Source of the DNA: a virus
DNA length: 38,844 bases
Direction: 5' to 3' (one strand)
Virus record (IMG/VR): IMGVR_UViG_3300044730_001215
Span: 1 to 38,844 of that record
In this document: positions 1-6,287 of the stretch, one piece after another
Position numbering within the stretch: position 1 is the first letter of the stretch
Layout: every line of letters begins with the position of its first letter
The notes under the pieces: generated by a model
Database searches by the model: none
What the model was told of the DNA's origin: nothing
Seen by the model: the letters and a program-made list of their open reading frames with translations, nothing else
Program-made: the position numbers and the translations under genes

Positions 1-127
1 CTGGAAGCAAATTACAAGCGGCTTCATCTAGTAATACTGGGACTATCAATTATTATTTTGAGGGGACTTTCACTCCGGCAATTGGAACAACTGGCACAAA
101 CTATTCAAGCGTTACTTATAGCGTTCA
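1..127. repeat. 127-bp terminal direct repeat, left copy (circular overlap)
   Basis: Bases 1-127 are identical to 38,718-38,844. The repeat lies inside a continuous coding frame and its length equals a common maximum assembly word size. The simplest reading is that the contig is circular and the overlap was not trimmed. Confidence 0.95.
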
Positions 128-452
128 AAGTGGAAGATATACAAGAATAGGCAACAATGTTTGTTTTTCTATATTTGTTAGATGGACAAATGCCGCTGGA
201 AGTCCGACAGGAGCTATTACAGTTGGCACGTTACCTCATGCAGCTGCCTTAGTTAGTGTTTTTCATGTTCACACAGTTAACATCGATGTACCTGCATCCT
301 CTGTAGTATTAACTGGCGTCGTAGAGACAGGTGCATCAATAATAACTTTTGTTGTTGGAAGGGATGCAACGACTGATGCTTCTGTCGATCCGTCATTAAA
401 TAGCGGAGCTACTACAAGATCTATTTATGTAACTGGTTGCTATCAAGTTTAA
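1..452 (+). CDS. tail-fibre-like exported protein, C-terminal part (continues from the right end)
   Basis: This is the 3' part of the gene that starts at 37,856. Base 1 is the second base of a Ser codon whose first base is at 38,717, and the frame stays open to the TAA at 450-452, giving a 437-residue protein on the circle. This part covers about residues 289-437. It has the pattern of phage fibre tips: an aromatic-rich FTPAIG segment, then SVQSGRYTRIGNNVCFSI, which resembles the G-x-Y-T-R/K-I-G-N-x-V motif of many fibre C-termini, and a beta-rich ending at GCYQV. It probably forms the receptor- or surface-binding tip of a trimer; the trimer is inferred from the family. The next gene begins 11 bases after the stop. 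Confidence 0.8.
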   Translation, partial: GSKLQAASSSNTGTINYYFEGTFTPAIGTTGTNYSSVTYSVQSGRYTRIGNNVCFSIFVRWTNAAGSPTGAITVGTLPHAAALVSVFHVHTVNIDVPASSVVLTGVVETGASIITFVVGRDATTDASVDPSLNSGATTRSIYVTGCYQV

Positions 453-463
453 AAGGATAATCT

Positions 464-709
464 ATGATCAAATACAAAATTTTCAGAGACAGCGAAGCCA
501 AAAGACTTAGAAAAGTAGTAATCGAAATATGGAAAGAGCAAGTTTTGCCAAACGGACAGATTTCTTACTCACTACTAGACCGCACGCGTATGTTTGGCAA
601 CATTCTGCACACAGAAAAAGCTATCGAGCGCCTTCGTAAGAGAGTCTATAAACGACTAGTTAAACGTATTGCAGTTGCAACAGTCTTTGACAAAACGGGG
701 AACATGTAA
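464..709 (+). CDS. hypothetical basic protein (81 aa)
   Basis: I do not recognise this family. The start is an ATG with a good ribosome-binding site (AAAGGA six bases upstream). The product is small and strongly basic: residues 54-70 are rich in Arg and Lys (AIERLRKRVYKRLVKR), and the first third reads as alternating beta strand. No signal peptide or membrane segment is visible. It lies 11 bases after the exported fibre gene and its stop overlaps the next start (TAATG), so it is translated as part of the fibre-protease-lysis operon. A chaperone or accessory role for the fibre is possible from position alone; nothing in the sequence proves it. Confidence 0.6.
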   Translation: MIKYKIFRDSEAKRLRKVVIEIWKEQVLPNGQISYSLLDRTRMFGNILHTEKAIERLRKRVYKRLVKRIAVATVFDKTGNM

Positions 710-1668
710 TGAGAATACTTCTACTGACTATCCTGATGTTTGGATGCGCTAAGGCTAAGGATAAATTCCCAGAGGAAGTTCCACCAGAATTCTATCAAAT
801 GGATTATCGTGCTCACTCTCAAAGACTTATCGAGGAGCATACATACGGAGGGTTCGGAGTTGTCAGCAGAGGACCTACCGGCCAGCCAATGCATTCTGGA
901 GAGGCTTTGATCTGGGGTGGCACCGCTATGTGGGCGCTCCCATGTGATATGGCTTACAACCTATCCCTAGAAACAGCTCGCATGATTGATCAAAACAATG
1001 GCGCAATTATTCGAGTTAACCCGTTAGGTGAATACGAGAACGGCAGAGAGGTTTCTTTCGACGGCTTTACCGGCCTAATTCTTGGAATCTCTAGACGTAT
1101 AACCGATTGCGGAGAATTAGAACTTTGGATGGAGCCTGTCACTAAGTTAATAGCCTACCAGAAATCTAACGATAACCGTATGCATCCGAACGTATCTCAG
1201 AAAATATTTGGGGAGTTTATTTACGTAAGGGATTTAATAGGCAGCTATTTAAATATAGTGCCGAAACCTTCCGATGACCGCTTACTTGATTTAGAAAAAT
1301 TGATCGGTGGTTGGGCTTTTGCTGTTAAGACTGCGCACCTTACCGGCAAGGGATCAGACGCCTGTTTCCGCGTAAATCTAGGTCTTTCAACATTCTTAGC
1401 TGCTGAAACACTAGGTAAAAAAATCAGTCAAAACGGCAGAAATCAATTTTGCGAAAATACCAAAGATATGAATATCCCGTCAGTAGACCACTATTGTGGG
1501 ATCAAAGATATTCGCGGGTATATCGATAGTTATGTCGTTGACGAATATGAATACAGGCATCAACGGTGCGGTTATGAGTCAAAAGACGGGAAAGATAATA
1601 GCTCACCAAGGCTTGATAAAATTGTCGCGTATGTTCTTGCATACGGCTGGAAAAACCTTCAATATTGA
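709..1668 (+). CDS. exported lipoprotein-like protein of unknown function (319 aa)
   Basis: The N-terminus is a short export signal (MRILLLTILMFGC) with Cys13 in a lipobox-like setting, so a lipoprotein or secreted product is likely. The mature part has a GEALIWGGTAMWALPCD segment near residues 60-80 and an SFDGFTGLILGI segment near 115-125. The spacing of these small-residue and aromatic motifs loosely recalls alpha/alpha-barrel hydrolase-like proteins found beside phage fibre genes, but I see no clear catalytic signature. Several Cys residues in the C-terminal half suggest disulfides in an oxidising compartment. The start overlaps the previous stop (TAATG) and GGGGAA serves as ribosome-binding site. 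It lies between the exported fibre and the exported protease, which suggests an envelope role. Confidence 0.7.
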   Translation: MRILLLTILMFGCAKAKDKFPEEVPPEFYQMDYRAHSQRLIEEHTYGGFGVVSRGPTGQPMHSGEALIWGGTAMWALPCDMAYNLSLETARMIDQNNGAIIRVNPLGEYENGREVSFDGFTGLILGISRRITDCGELELWMEPVTKLIAYQKSNDNRMHPNVSQKIFGEFIYVRDLIGSYLNIVPKPSDDRLLDLEKLIGGWAFAVKTAHLTGKGSDACFRVNLGLSTFLAAETLGKKISQNGRNQFCENTKDMNIPSVDHYCGIKDIRGYIDSYVVDEYEYRHQRCGYESKDGKDNSSPRLDKIVAYVLAYGWKNLQY

Positions 1669-1694
1669 TCAAAATCAATACTATTGGGGGTTCC

Positions 1695-2576
1695 ATGTTA
1701 AAGCTAGTTTTTGCTCTATTATTTAGTACGTCTGCTTTTGCAGACGGCGGAAGAACAACACCGTACTATGCAGACTTTTCAGATCCAGATGATTTGTCTC
1801 CAGCTTTGATTGGCGGCAGCGTTGCGGATCCTGCTGACTGGCCAAGCTCACCCTGGGTTGGCAACTGTAGCTCAACTCTTTTAGGTCCTAAAGTTTTAAT
1901 CACTGCTGCACACTGCGTCGGTAACGGCGGCAGCAAATCATTTACAATTAACAACACTCGCTATTCTGCAGTATGTACGCATAACGAATCATATCGCGGT
2001 AACTCTACAGCTGACTGGGCTCTATGCCTTGTCGGTCAACCAGTAGTCGGGATCAAGTTCGAATCTGTTGCAACTGCAGCAGAGGCAGAATGTAAAGTAG
2101 GAAAAAAATACTTATGGACAGGCTACGGTTGCCAACGCTGGGGAGGAACTATCGATGGAAAATTCCGTATCGGTATGGTTGCGACTACCCGTTGTCCTTC
2201 AGGCAACGACTATGACACTGTTACCAGAGGCTCAGTTGCTCTTTGCTCTGGTGATTCTGGCGGCGGCGGATACGTTGTAATGGAGAACGGCGATCGTAAA
2301 GTAGTAGGTACGAACTCACGTTCAAATACTACCGACACGAGCTATGTTTCTTCTACCTACACAGCCAAGTTTAGAGACTGGGCTAAATCTTGGGCTAGTT
2401 CTAAATCAGTTAAAATCTGCGGTATTTCCCCAGACGCTACCGATTGCCGCTCAGGTTCTAACCCTGATCCCGATCCAGACCCTAAAGATTGCTCTAGCGA
2501 GATGGCAGCGGTTTTAGATTCTCTTACTGCCCACTCAGCAGCTACAAGAGAACTAGACGCTTGTCTTAAAAAGTAA
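1695..2576 (+). CDS. secreted chymotrypsin-fold (S1 family) serine protease
   Basis: The ATG at 1695 follows a GGGGG ribosome-binding site and gives 293 residues; an upstream TTG at 1665 is less likely because it would precede the signal peptide. Residues 1-16 are a Sec signal peptide ending AFA. LIGG at 38-41 resembles the trypsin-type activation site. The catalytic triad is visible: His73 in TAAHC, Asp107 in ADWALC, Ser188 in GDSGG. Counting back from Ser188, the primary specificity position is Ala182 rather than Asp, so cleavage after Lys or Arg is not expected. A DPDPDPDP linker (about 257-263) leads to a short C-terminal helix bounded by Cys266 and Cys290. Function outside the cytoplasm is inferred. 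Such a protease is rare in phages; alternatives are a virulence-type enzyme acquired from the host or a lysis aid. Confidence 0.9.
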   Translation: MLKLVFALLFSTSAFADGGRTTPYYADFSDPDDLSPALIGGSVADPADWPSSPWVGNCSSTLLGPKVLITAAHCVGNGGSKSFTINNTRYSAVCTHNESYRGNSTADWALCLVGQPVVGIKFESVATAAEAECKVGKKYLWTGYGCQRWGGTIDGKFRIGMVATTRCPSGNDYDTVTRGSVALCSGDSGGGGYVVMENGDRKVVGTNSRSNTTDTSYVSSTYTAKFRDWAKSWASSKSVKICGISPDATDCRSGSNPDPDPDPKDCSSEMAAVLDSLTAHSAATRELDACLKK

Positions 2577-2839
2577 TGATAAAGCCGTTGAAAGTCCTCT
2601 GCACTTATAAGTTTTGGGCACGAGTAGACGGCTTACCTGTTTCTCTCTTCGGTGCTATAATAATTAAATCATACACATCTAGAGATATCCCGCACCATTT
2701 CTATAGAGAAATGTCTCGAAGATTTAACGAGAAAACAGAATATTTTAACATCGGACCAACTCCAATAGTTTTCGAACTATTTTCCTACATGCCAGAGAAC
2801 GGCAAGAAAAAATTCAACTGTTTTCGTGGTACAATCTAG
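2576..2839 (+). CDS. hypothetical protein (87 aa)
   Basis: Not recognised. Its ATG overlaps the protease stop (TAATG), so it is translationally coupled to it. The product is basic and aromatic-rich, with a short hydrophobic stretch (LPVSLFGAIIIKSY, about residues 20-33) that is too short and polar-flanked to be a confident membrane helix. It has no signal peptide. The coupling suggests a cytoplasmic partner of the exported protease or of the lysis proteins that follow, for example an inhibitor or chaperone; this is only an inference from position. Confidence 0.55.
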   Translation: MIKPLKVLCTYKFWARVDGLPVSLFGAIIIKSYTSRDIPHHFYREMSRRFNEKTEYFNIGPTPIVFELFSYMPENGKKKFNCFRGTI

Positions 2840-2863
2840 GGGAACCCCCGAAGAGAGTACCCA

Positions 2864-3142
2864 ATGAATAAACAGGCACTTGAGAAAGTATTTACTTGGC
2901 TTGCAATGTCTCTCCTAACGGCTGCTGTAAGCTTCTTATGGGATCTTTCAAAGAGCATAGGAGAGTTAAATAAGCAGGTAGCGGTAGTTATTGAGCAGGT
3001 CGGCAGTAACGAGAAACACTTTCAAGCACAAGTTTTAAACCAAAAAGAGAGGCTAGATAGCCTAGAAGATCAGCTAAGAATTCTGAATAGCAGAATATCA
3101 TATATAACAACTTTCGTTAATGACGAAAAATCAAAGGAGTGA
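2864..3142 (+). CDS. membrane-anchored coiled-coil protein, holin- or spanin-like candidate
   Basis: The 92-residue product has one hydrophobic helix near the N-terminus (about residues 11-27, WLAMSLLTAAVSFLWDL). A long heptad-rich helix follows (about 28-85: IGELNKQVAVVIEQV, then LDSLEDQLRILNSRI). One membrane helix plus a coiled coil is the usual build of small phage lysis proteins (XhlA-like holin partners, i-spanins). It lies in a run of small genes directly before the endolysin, which supports a lysis role. A GAGAG-like ribosome-binding site precedes the ATG. Which lysis class it belongs to cannot be decided from the sequence. Confidence 0.65.
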   Translation: MNKQALEKVFTWLAMSLLTAAVSFLWDLSKSIGELNKQVAVVIEQVGSNEKHFQAQVLNQKERLDSLEDQLRILNSRISYITTFVNDEKSKE

Positions 3143-3144
3143 TT

Positions 3145-3486
3145 ATGAAAAAGTTACCTGATTTCGTTGAGAAGCTGATTATCAAGGCCATCAAAGACTT
3201 TGTTCCAGTATCTGTACTTGTAGAGGCTCTCGATACATTCAAAGCAGAGATGGAAAAAAAGTTGCGCGAGCTCGCATTGTCTACAGAAAACCAGATCGAC
3301 GATATGGTCGTAGACAAGGTTCTAGAAGCTCTCAACACTTGTGAACCAGATGCAGATTTCCTCTGCGGCTTGATCGAAAAAGGCGAGGACTACCTGATTG
3401 ACATGCTTAAGGCTCTGGCTCTTAAGTCTGAAACTAAAATCGATGACGCTCTTGTGGAATTAGTCGCTAAGGCTTTAAAATCTTAA
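3145..3486 (+). CDS. small protein with internal duplication, lysis region
   Basis: I choose the ATG at 3145 because AAAGGAG lies five bases upstream; a GTG at 3139 is less well placed. The 113-residue product contains two similar helical units: LALSTENQIDDMVVDKVLEAL (about 42-62) and LALKSETKIDDALVELVAKAL (about 91-111), separated by a Cys-containing stretch. This is an internal duplication. It is acidic and helical, with no membrane segment. No function is recognised. The location between two membrane or coiled-coil genes suggests part of the lysis cassette. Confidence 0.65.
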   Translation: MKKLPDFVEKLIIKAIKDFVPVSVLVEALDTFKAEMEKKLRELALSTENQIDDMVVDKVLEALNTCEPDADFLCGLIEKGEDYLIDMLKALALKSETKIDDALVELVAKALKS

Positions 3487-3511
3487 TTGTTCGGCTTCTT
3501 ATCTCCGTTTT

Positions 3512-3541
3512 GGGCAGGGATCTAATTATTGGTCTCTGCCC
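3512..3541 (+). terminator. intergenic RNA hairpin, possible attenuator
   Basis: GGGCAGGGATC (3512-3522) pairs with GGTCTCTGCCC (3531-3541) through nine Watson-Crick and two G-U pairs, with an eight-base loop. The hairpin lies in the only gap of the lysis cassette. The run after it (ATTTAAAAA) is not U-rich, so this may be a weak terminator, a processing site or a stability element rather than a true terminator. Confidence 0.5.
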
Positions 3542-3567
3542 ATTTAAAAATCAAATAGGAGTATCAA

Positions 3568-3846
3568 ATGGGTTTTCTGAACATCATTCTTCTCATCATT
3601 AAATATGGTCCTGCAGTTTTTGAACTGATTAAAAAAGCAATCGAACTGATTCGCTGGTTACGTGACAACGAAGATGAAGCATCACATCTTGTTAATGCTG
3701 AATCTAGCGTTGAAGAAATCGCTAAACGCTGCAAGAAGTCTAAAGACAATTCTGAATTAAAAGAATTTGTTGACAGCCTCGAAGCTCGTAAAGAGCAAGT
3801 CTTAGCTAAGAAAGCAGAAGCAGAGGCCGCTTTGAAAGGATTGTAA
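3568..3846 (+). CDS. holin-like small membrane-active protein
   Basis: The 92-residue product begins with a hydrophobic helix (residues 2-21, GFLNIILLIIKYGPAVFELI) that runs into an amphipathic Lys/Glu helix, then a long charged coiled coil ending in a KKAEAEAALKGL tail. One N-terminal membrane segment with a charged C-terminus fits small phage holins. It is immediately upstream of the endolysin (2-bp gap), the usual holin position. A strong AGGAG ribosome-binding site precedes the ATG. A second candidate, at 2864-3142, has a similar architecture, so the two may act as holin and partner. Confidence 0.6.
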   Translation: MGFLNIILLIIKYGPAVFELIKKAIELIRWLRDNEDEASHLVNAESSVEEIAKRCKKSKDNSELKEFVDSLEARKEQVLAKKAEAEAALKGL

Positions 3847-3847
3847 T

Positions 3848-4198
3848 ATGTTTAAACTATCTGAGTTTGCGTGCAAGTGCGGTAGACCTCAGTGCGATGC
3901 AGAACATATGACGATAGAGACTTTGACGGCCTTAAATGAATTGAGAAAGCTTTACGGGAAACCGCTCTATATAAATAGCGCCAGACGCTGCGAGTACTGG
4001 AATAGTAAACAGGGCGGAGCAGAAAACAGCTACCACCTAATTGGCGCAGCTGTTGACATCAAAGTAACTAGCGGAACAATGATGGGGCAGTTAGTTGAAT
4101 TGGGTATGAGAGTAGGTTTCCGTGGCTTCGGAATTGCTAAAGGCTTTATACATTTGGATACACGCGCGGGTCTAAATATTGTAATATTTACTTACTAG
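3848..4198 (+). CDS. endolysin, M15-type zinc peptidase (D,D- or L,D-peptidase)
   Basis: At 116 residues it is the size of the compact Peptidase_M15_3-like endolysins. The zinc site is visible: SYHLIGAAVDI places His63 and Asp70 in the SxxHxxGxAxD motif, and IHLD supplies His102 two residues before Asp104. A short Cys-rich N-terminus (Cys9, Cys11, Cys16) is typical of this subgroup. There is no signal peptide, so release to the periplasm must depend on a holin. The family cleaves peptide stems or cross-links of peptidoglycan; the exact bond is not deducible here. AAAGGA seven bases upstream sets the start. Confidence 0.9.
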   Translation: MFKLSEFACKCGRPQCDAEHMTIETLTALNELRKLYGKPLYINSARRCEYWNSKQGGAENSYHLIGAAVDIKVTSGTMMGQLVELGMRVGFRGFGIAKGFIHLDTRAGLNIVIFTY

Positions 4199-4225
4199 GA
4201 AGCAGTGGGGGCATTGTCATCTAGT

Positions 4226-4250
4226 AGCCCTAAGAAATTAGGGCTTTTTA
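4226..4250 (+). terminator. rho-independent terminator after the lysis operon
   Basis: AGCCCTAA (4226-4233) and TTAGGGCT (4238-4245) form a perfect 8-bp stem with a GAAA loop, followed by TTTTATTTT. It ends plus-strand transcription from the fibre and lysis genes exactly where the convergent minus-strand operon stops; the stop codon of that operon's last gene lies in the stem. There is no U run on the minus-strand side. Confidence 0.9.
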
Positions 4251-4423
4251 TTTTGTTTGTACTCTATAACTTTTCTTTTCGCTTCATCGTCGAAATAAGT
4301 CAGCGTTGAATTGCAGTCTTCACATTCCCAATAGCATCCGCCAAATTGATCCTTGCGGTGTTTTTCTGGGACTTTGTTGTAGGGTCTCTCGCAGCTGCCA
4401 CATTTTTTAATTGTCATTTTCAT
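4238..4423 (-). CDS. small zinc-ribbon protein (61 aa)
   Basis: The last gene of the minus-strand early operon. Two Cys pairs, KCGSC near residues 7-11 and CYWECEDC near 30-37, form a C-x2-C ... C-x2-C zinc-ribbon pattern, followed by a charged tail. It overlaps the preceding gene by 17 bp. Small zinc ribbons of this kind are common in phage early regions and usually bind nucleic acid or a host protein; no specific role can be named. The stop is inside the convergent terminator stem. Confidence 0.7.
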   Translation of the reverse strand: MKMTIKKCGSCERPYNKVPEKHRKDQFGGCYWECEDCNSTLTYFDDEAKRKVIEYKQNKKP

Positions 4424-4544
4424 CCTCTTCAGTTAATTCGTCTACTAGATCATTTATAGACGTGTAATCATTGTCCGGCAGGGCTCCCATGTTGTTTAGT
4501 GCCAGAATAATTTTTTTTATTTCTTCAGCTGTATTTTTTTTCAT
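4407..4544 (-). CDS. small acidic protein (45 aa)
   Basis: A short gene with an ATG preceded by AGGA at a spacing of eight bases, ending 17 bp inside the next gene. The product is acidic, helical at the N-terminus (KKNTAEEIKKIILALNNMG) and ends in a run of Asp and Glu. The acidic character and early position recall DNA-mimic or host-takeover proteins, but length and composition alone do not establish that. Confidence 0.6.
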   Translation of the reverse strand: MKKNTAEEIKKIILALNNMGALPDNDYTSINDLVDELTEEDENDN

Positions 4545-4586
4545 ATAAAATCCTTTCCGTTCATTGCTCACATAGGGCTTATCGGA

Positions 4587-4835
4587 TCATACCGAATATA
4601 CTTTAGGGCTTTTTTGTAACTCTCCGTTTTCTTTGGCCAATAACAGTGGCTCTAAAGCCGCCAGCAAAAGAAAGATGTCGTGGGCTACGATCCTGTAGGT
4701 GGTTTCACTTAGGGCTCTAATCCTCTGATGCTGCGCTTTTACGGTGCCAAGTCTCGACTTGATCGCGTGCAACTCTTCTTTGGAGATAAGCGGTTTTTCT
4801 GGAATGCCTTGCGCTATTTCGTTTCGTTCGATCAT
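4587..4835 (-). CDS. hypothetical protein (82 aa)
   Basis: Not recognised. It is mostly helical, with a charged central helix (about residues 20-40) and a Leu/Ala-rich stretch, FLLLAALEPLLLA (about 55-67), which could be a hydrophobic packing helix. The ATG overlaps the stop of the upstream gene (ATGA), so it is translated by coupling in the early operon. No motif points to a function. Confidence 0.6.
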   Translation of the reverse strand: MIERNEIAQGIPEKPLISKEELHAIKSRLGTVKAQHQRIRALSETTYRIVAHDIFLLLAALEPLLLAKENGELQKSPKVYSV

Positions 4836-5212
4836 TTCCCGAAAAGCCTTTCCTTGAGTTCTTCCATAGCCTCTTCATGTAAATACTTACACCTGAAAGA
4901 AATTGCGACAGCAGCATCAAACTCACTCTCCGTAATCTCAATCTTTCGTTCTTCGATTTCCCAGTCGGTGGCGAGGATGTTTTCGCGATTAAATCCAACA
5001 AGAAGAAGAGGCGACTCGTTTTCATACCAATGAGTTTGTTTGTACGGTAGTTTTCTTCTGAAACGTTTCCCGCTTTTAACGGCGTCAATAATATTTAGTC
5101 CCATTATTTTCCCTTCGCATGATAAACATTTATACCCAAATGACCTGTCTTTTCTCTGCGTCCAGTGCTGCATTTCACCGCATTTTTCGCATGGAGTATT
5201 TAGAGTACTCAT
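4832..5212 (-). CDS. zinc ribbon fused to a Tad2-like (DUF2829-like) domain
   Basis: The 126-residue product has an N-terminal zinc ribbon (Cys8, Cys11, Cys29, Cys32). It is followed by a domain (about residues 40-90) that starts NIIDAVKSGKRFRRK and reaches ILATDWEIEE. This recalls the AIxAMKxGKKxxRxxW ... DxxAxDWEVxE pattern of the DUF2829/Tad2 family, whose members include phage anti-Thoeris proteins that bind cyclic nucleotide signals. The core Trp after the RR pair is not conserved here, so the assignment is tentative. A helical tail follows. The stop overlaps the next gene by 4 bp. An early-operon location fits a counter-defence role; this is inference. Confidence 0.5.
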   Translation of the reverse strand: MSTLNTPCEKCGEMQHWTQRKDRSFGYKCLSCEGKIMGLNIIDAVKSGKRFRRKLPYKQTHWYENESPLLLVGFNRENILATDWEIEERKIEITESEFDAAVAISFRCKYLHEEAMEELKERLFGK

Positions 5213-5550
5213 GCATCCACCTCAATCGAATCCAAAATTTTTATTAGTTTGTAGTCGCTACCTTTGCACCATGTCTCAGGATCTTCTTGGTATTTTGTGC
5301 AGATATGAAATGTGCCATTATAAGTTTCATAAACAAAACTCTTAAGCACTTTTTTCTTTGGCGCGAGGGTCCAGACTTTTGCTTTGTTTTCTACTGTAGC
5401 TGTTTCCAAGTGGTAGTTCCCACTAAGATACCAACCAAGGGCGTTCCCGTCTGGTGCTATGCCCATGCATTTAAAAGTGTCTCTAGTGCCAGCACTGACT
5501 GCATCAAAAGGAAACCCGACTTCATCTGCCAACTCTCTAAGTGTTTTCAT
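5209..5550 (-). CDS. hypothetical protein (113 aa)
   Basis: Not recognised. It begins with a helix (MKTLRELADEVGF), followed by beta-rich sequence with many aromatic residues (GWYLSGNYHLETA, VYETYNGTFHICTKY) and two or three Cys residues that do not form an obvious metal site. It overlaps its neighbours by 4 bp on both sides, a sign of translational coupling in the early operon. The globular composition indicates a folded cytoplasmic protein. Confidence 0.65.
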   Translation of the reverse strand: MKTLRELADEVGFPFDAVSAGTRDTFKCMGIAPDGNALGWYLSGNYHLETATVENKAKVWTLAPKKKVLKSFVYETYNGTFHICTKYQEDPETWCKGSDYKLIKILDSIEVDA

Positions 5551-5711
5551 TTTGATTCCTTAATCTCGCAGAATAATCCAGTAAATAAAATGTAGTCGAT
5601 TGGGTAAGAAACATCGCAATTAAGACTGTCTGATTTTATGTGACTTGCTATCACAGACAGATAAACCCAAAGGAATAGTGCTACTATGATCTTAAACCAA
5701 TCTACTTTCAT
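5547..5711 (-). CDS. small membrane protein (54 aa)
   Basis: A short gene that fills a 157-bp gap in the minus-strand operon. It overlaps both neighbours by 4 bp or less (its stop overlaps the ATG of the downstream gene). The first 24 residues form a membrane helix (VDWFKIIVALFLWVYLSVIA), with a second weaker hydrophobic stretch near residues 38-48 (PIDYILFTGLF) and two Cys in the C-terminal half. It probably sits in the inner membrane. Small early membrane proteins of this type often block superinfection; that is only an inference. Confidence 0.65.
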   Translation of the reverse strand: MKVDWFKIIVALFLWVYLSVIASHIKSDSLNCDVSYPIDYILFTGLFCEIKESK

Positions 5712-5932
5712 TCCCCCGCCTCGCAGTCTTTGAGTGCCTTGCTCAGATATCCAAAATTAACTTCTGCTTGCCTGTAACTGTATTCTAAACAAAGTACTTG
5801 ATACGTTTCCTGCGCCGCTTCCCTCACACGCTCCAGCTTCTCGTTGCGAGCTTTGATCCGTGCAAGTTCATCATTCAATGTCGTTACTGCATGAATACAA
5901 TATGAGTGGTCATTTAAACTGGTGTCGATCAC
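5708..5932 (-). CDS. small coiled-coil protein (74 aa)
   Basis: The start is GTG, with AGGGG about five bases upstream and a GTGA overlap with the preceding stop. After a short N-terminus the sequence is a charged helix with heptad spacing (LNDELARIKARNEKLERVREAA), continuing to a second helix with Tyr and Cys. It resembles the small coiled-coil proteins common in phage early operons. No specific function is recognised. Confidence 0.6.
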   Translation of the reverse strand: MIDTSLNDHSYCIHAVTTLNDELARIKARNEKLERVREAAQETYQVLCLEYSYRQAEVNFGYLSKALKDCEAGE

Positions 5933-6114
5933 ACATCCCCCTTGAGTTCCTTGTCAGTTTTCGCGTTCTCTAAACACGAATCTACATAGCTTTTTAGTAA
6001 ATCAAGTTGAGTTACAGCTCCATGCTGCCAAAGCTTTCTAGCGCACTCGCAAGCGTGAAGCCTTAGCCTGTTTAGGTCTTCGTATTCTAAATATATTTTT
6101 TCTTCCACGTTCAT
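5929..6114 (-). CDS. hypothetical protein (61 aa)
   Basis: I place the start at the ATG at 6114, which overlaps the upstream stop as ATGA with GAGGA just before it. A longer frame from a TTG at 6159 has no ribosome-binding site. The product (MNVEEKIYLEYEDLNRLRL...) is a predominantly helical protein with a HACECARKLW segment. Not recognised. Confidence 0.5.
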   Translation of the reverse strand: MNVEEKIYLEYEDLNRLRLHACECARKLWQHGAVTQLDLLKSYVDSCLENAKTDKELKGDV

Positions 6115-6287
6115 ATCCTCAAATCCATCCCAAGATGTTTCTTCGCCATCTCCAAACAAAACTTACAATTAACTTCCTTAATATCACCACTAAGCTTAGA
6201 TACATCCTGCCGATTGCACATCGTTAGCTTTTTCCCGTTTATTTCTGCTCTTACTAGGTGAATTTTTGGCGGTCTTTGAACGCTCAC
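6111..6287 (-). CDS. small zinc-binding phage protein (58 aa)
   Basis: The best start is GTG at 6287, with AGGAG five bases upstream; the TTG-initiated longer form has none. The sequence follows a pattern often seen in tiny phage proteins: a KIHLV strand, a Cys in TMCNR, then EVNCKFCLEMAKKH. That is one His and three Cys with the spacing of a treble-clef-like zinc site. The first 92 bp overlap the preceding gene in another frame, an unusually long overlap (see findings). Confidence 0.6.
   Translation of the reverse strand: MSVQRPPKIHLVRAEINGKKLTMCNRQDVSKLSGDIKEVNCKFCLEMAKKHLGMDLRI

Noticed and set aside
1-127. True direct terminal repeat used for packaging
   Set aside because: It lies inside a coding gene, is exactly 127 bp and the frame runs straight through, so an assembly overlap of a circular genome is simpler. 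Reads would be needed to exclude a real repeat.
1496-1726. Alternative plus-strand frame within the lipoprotein-like gene and protease start
   Set aside because: It overlaps both coupled genes in another frame, without a ribosome-binding site, so it is a shadow.
2839-2848. GGGG-AA-CCCC mini-hairpin between 2,839 and 2,848
   Set aside because: The two-base loop cannot form a stable hairpin and there is no U tract.
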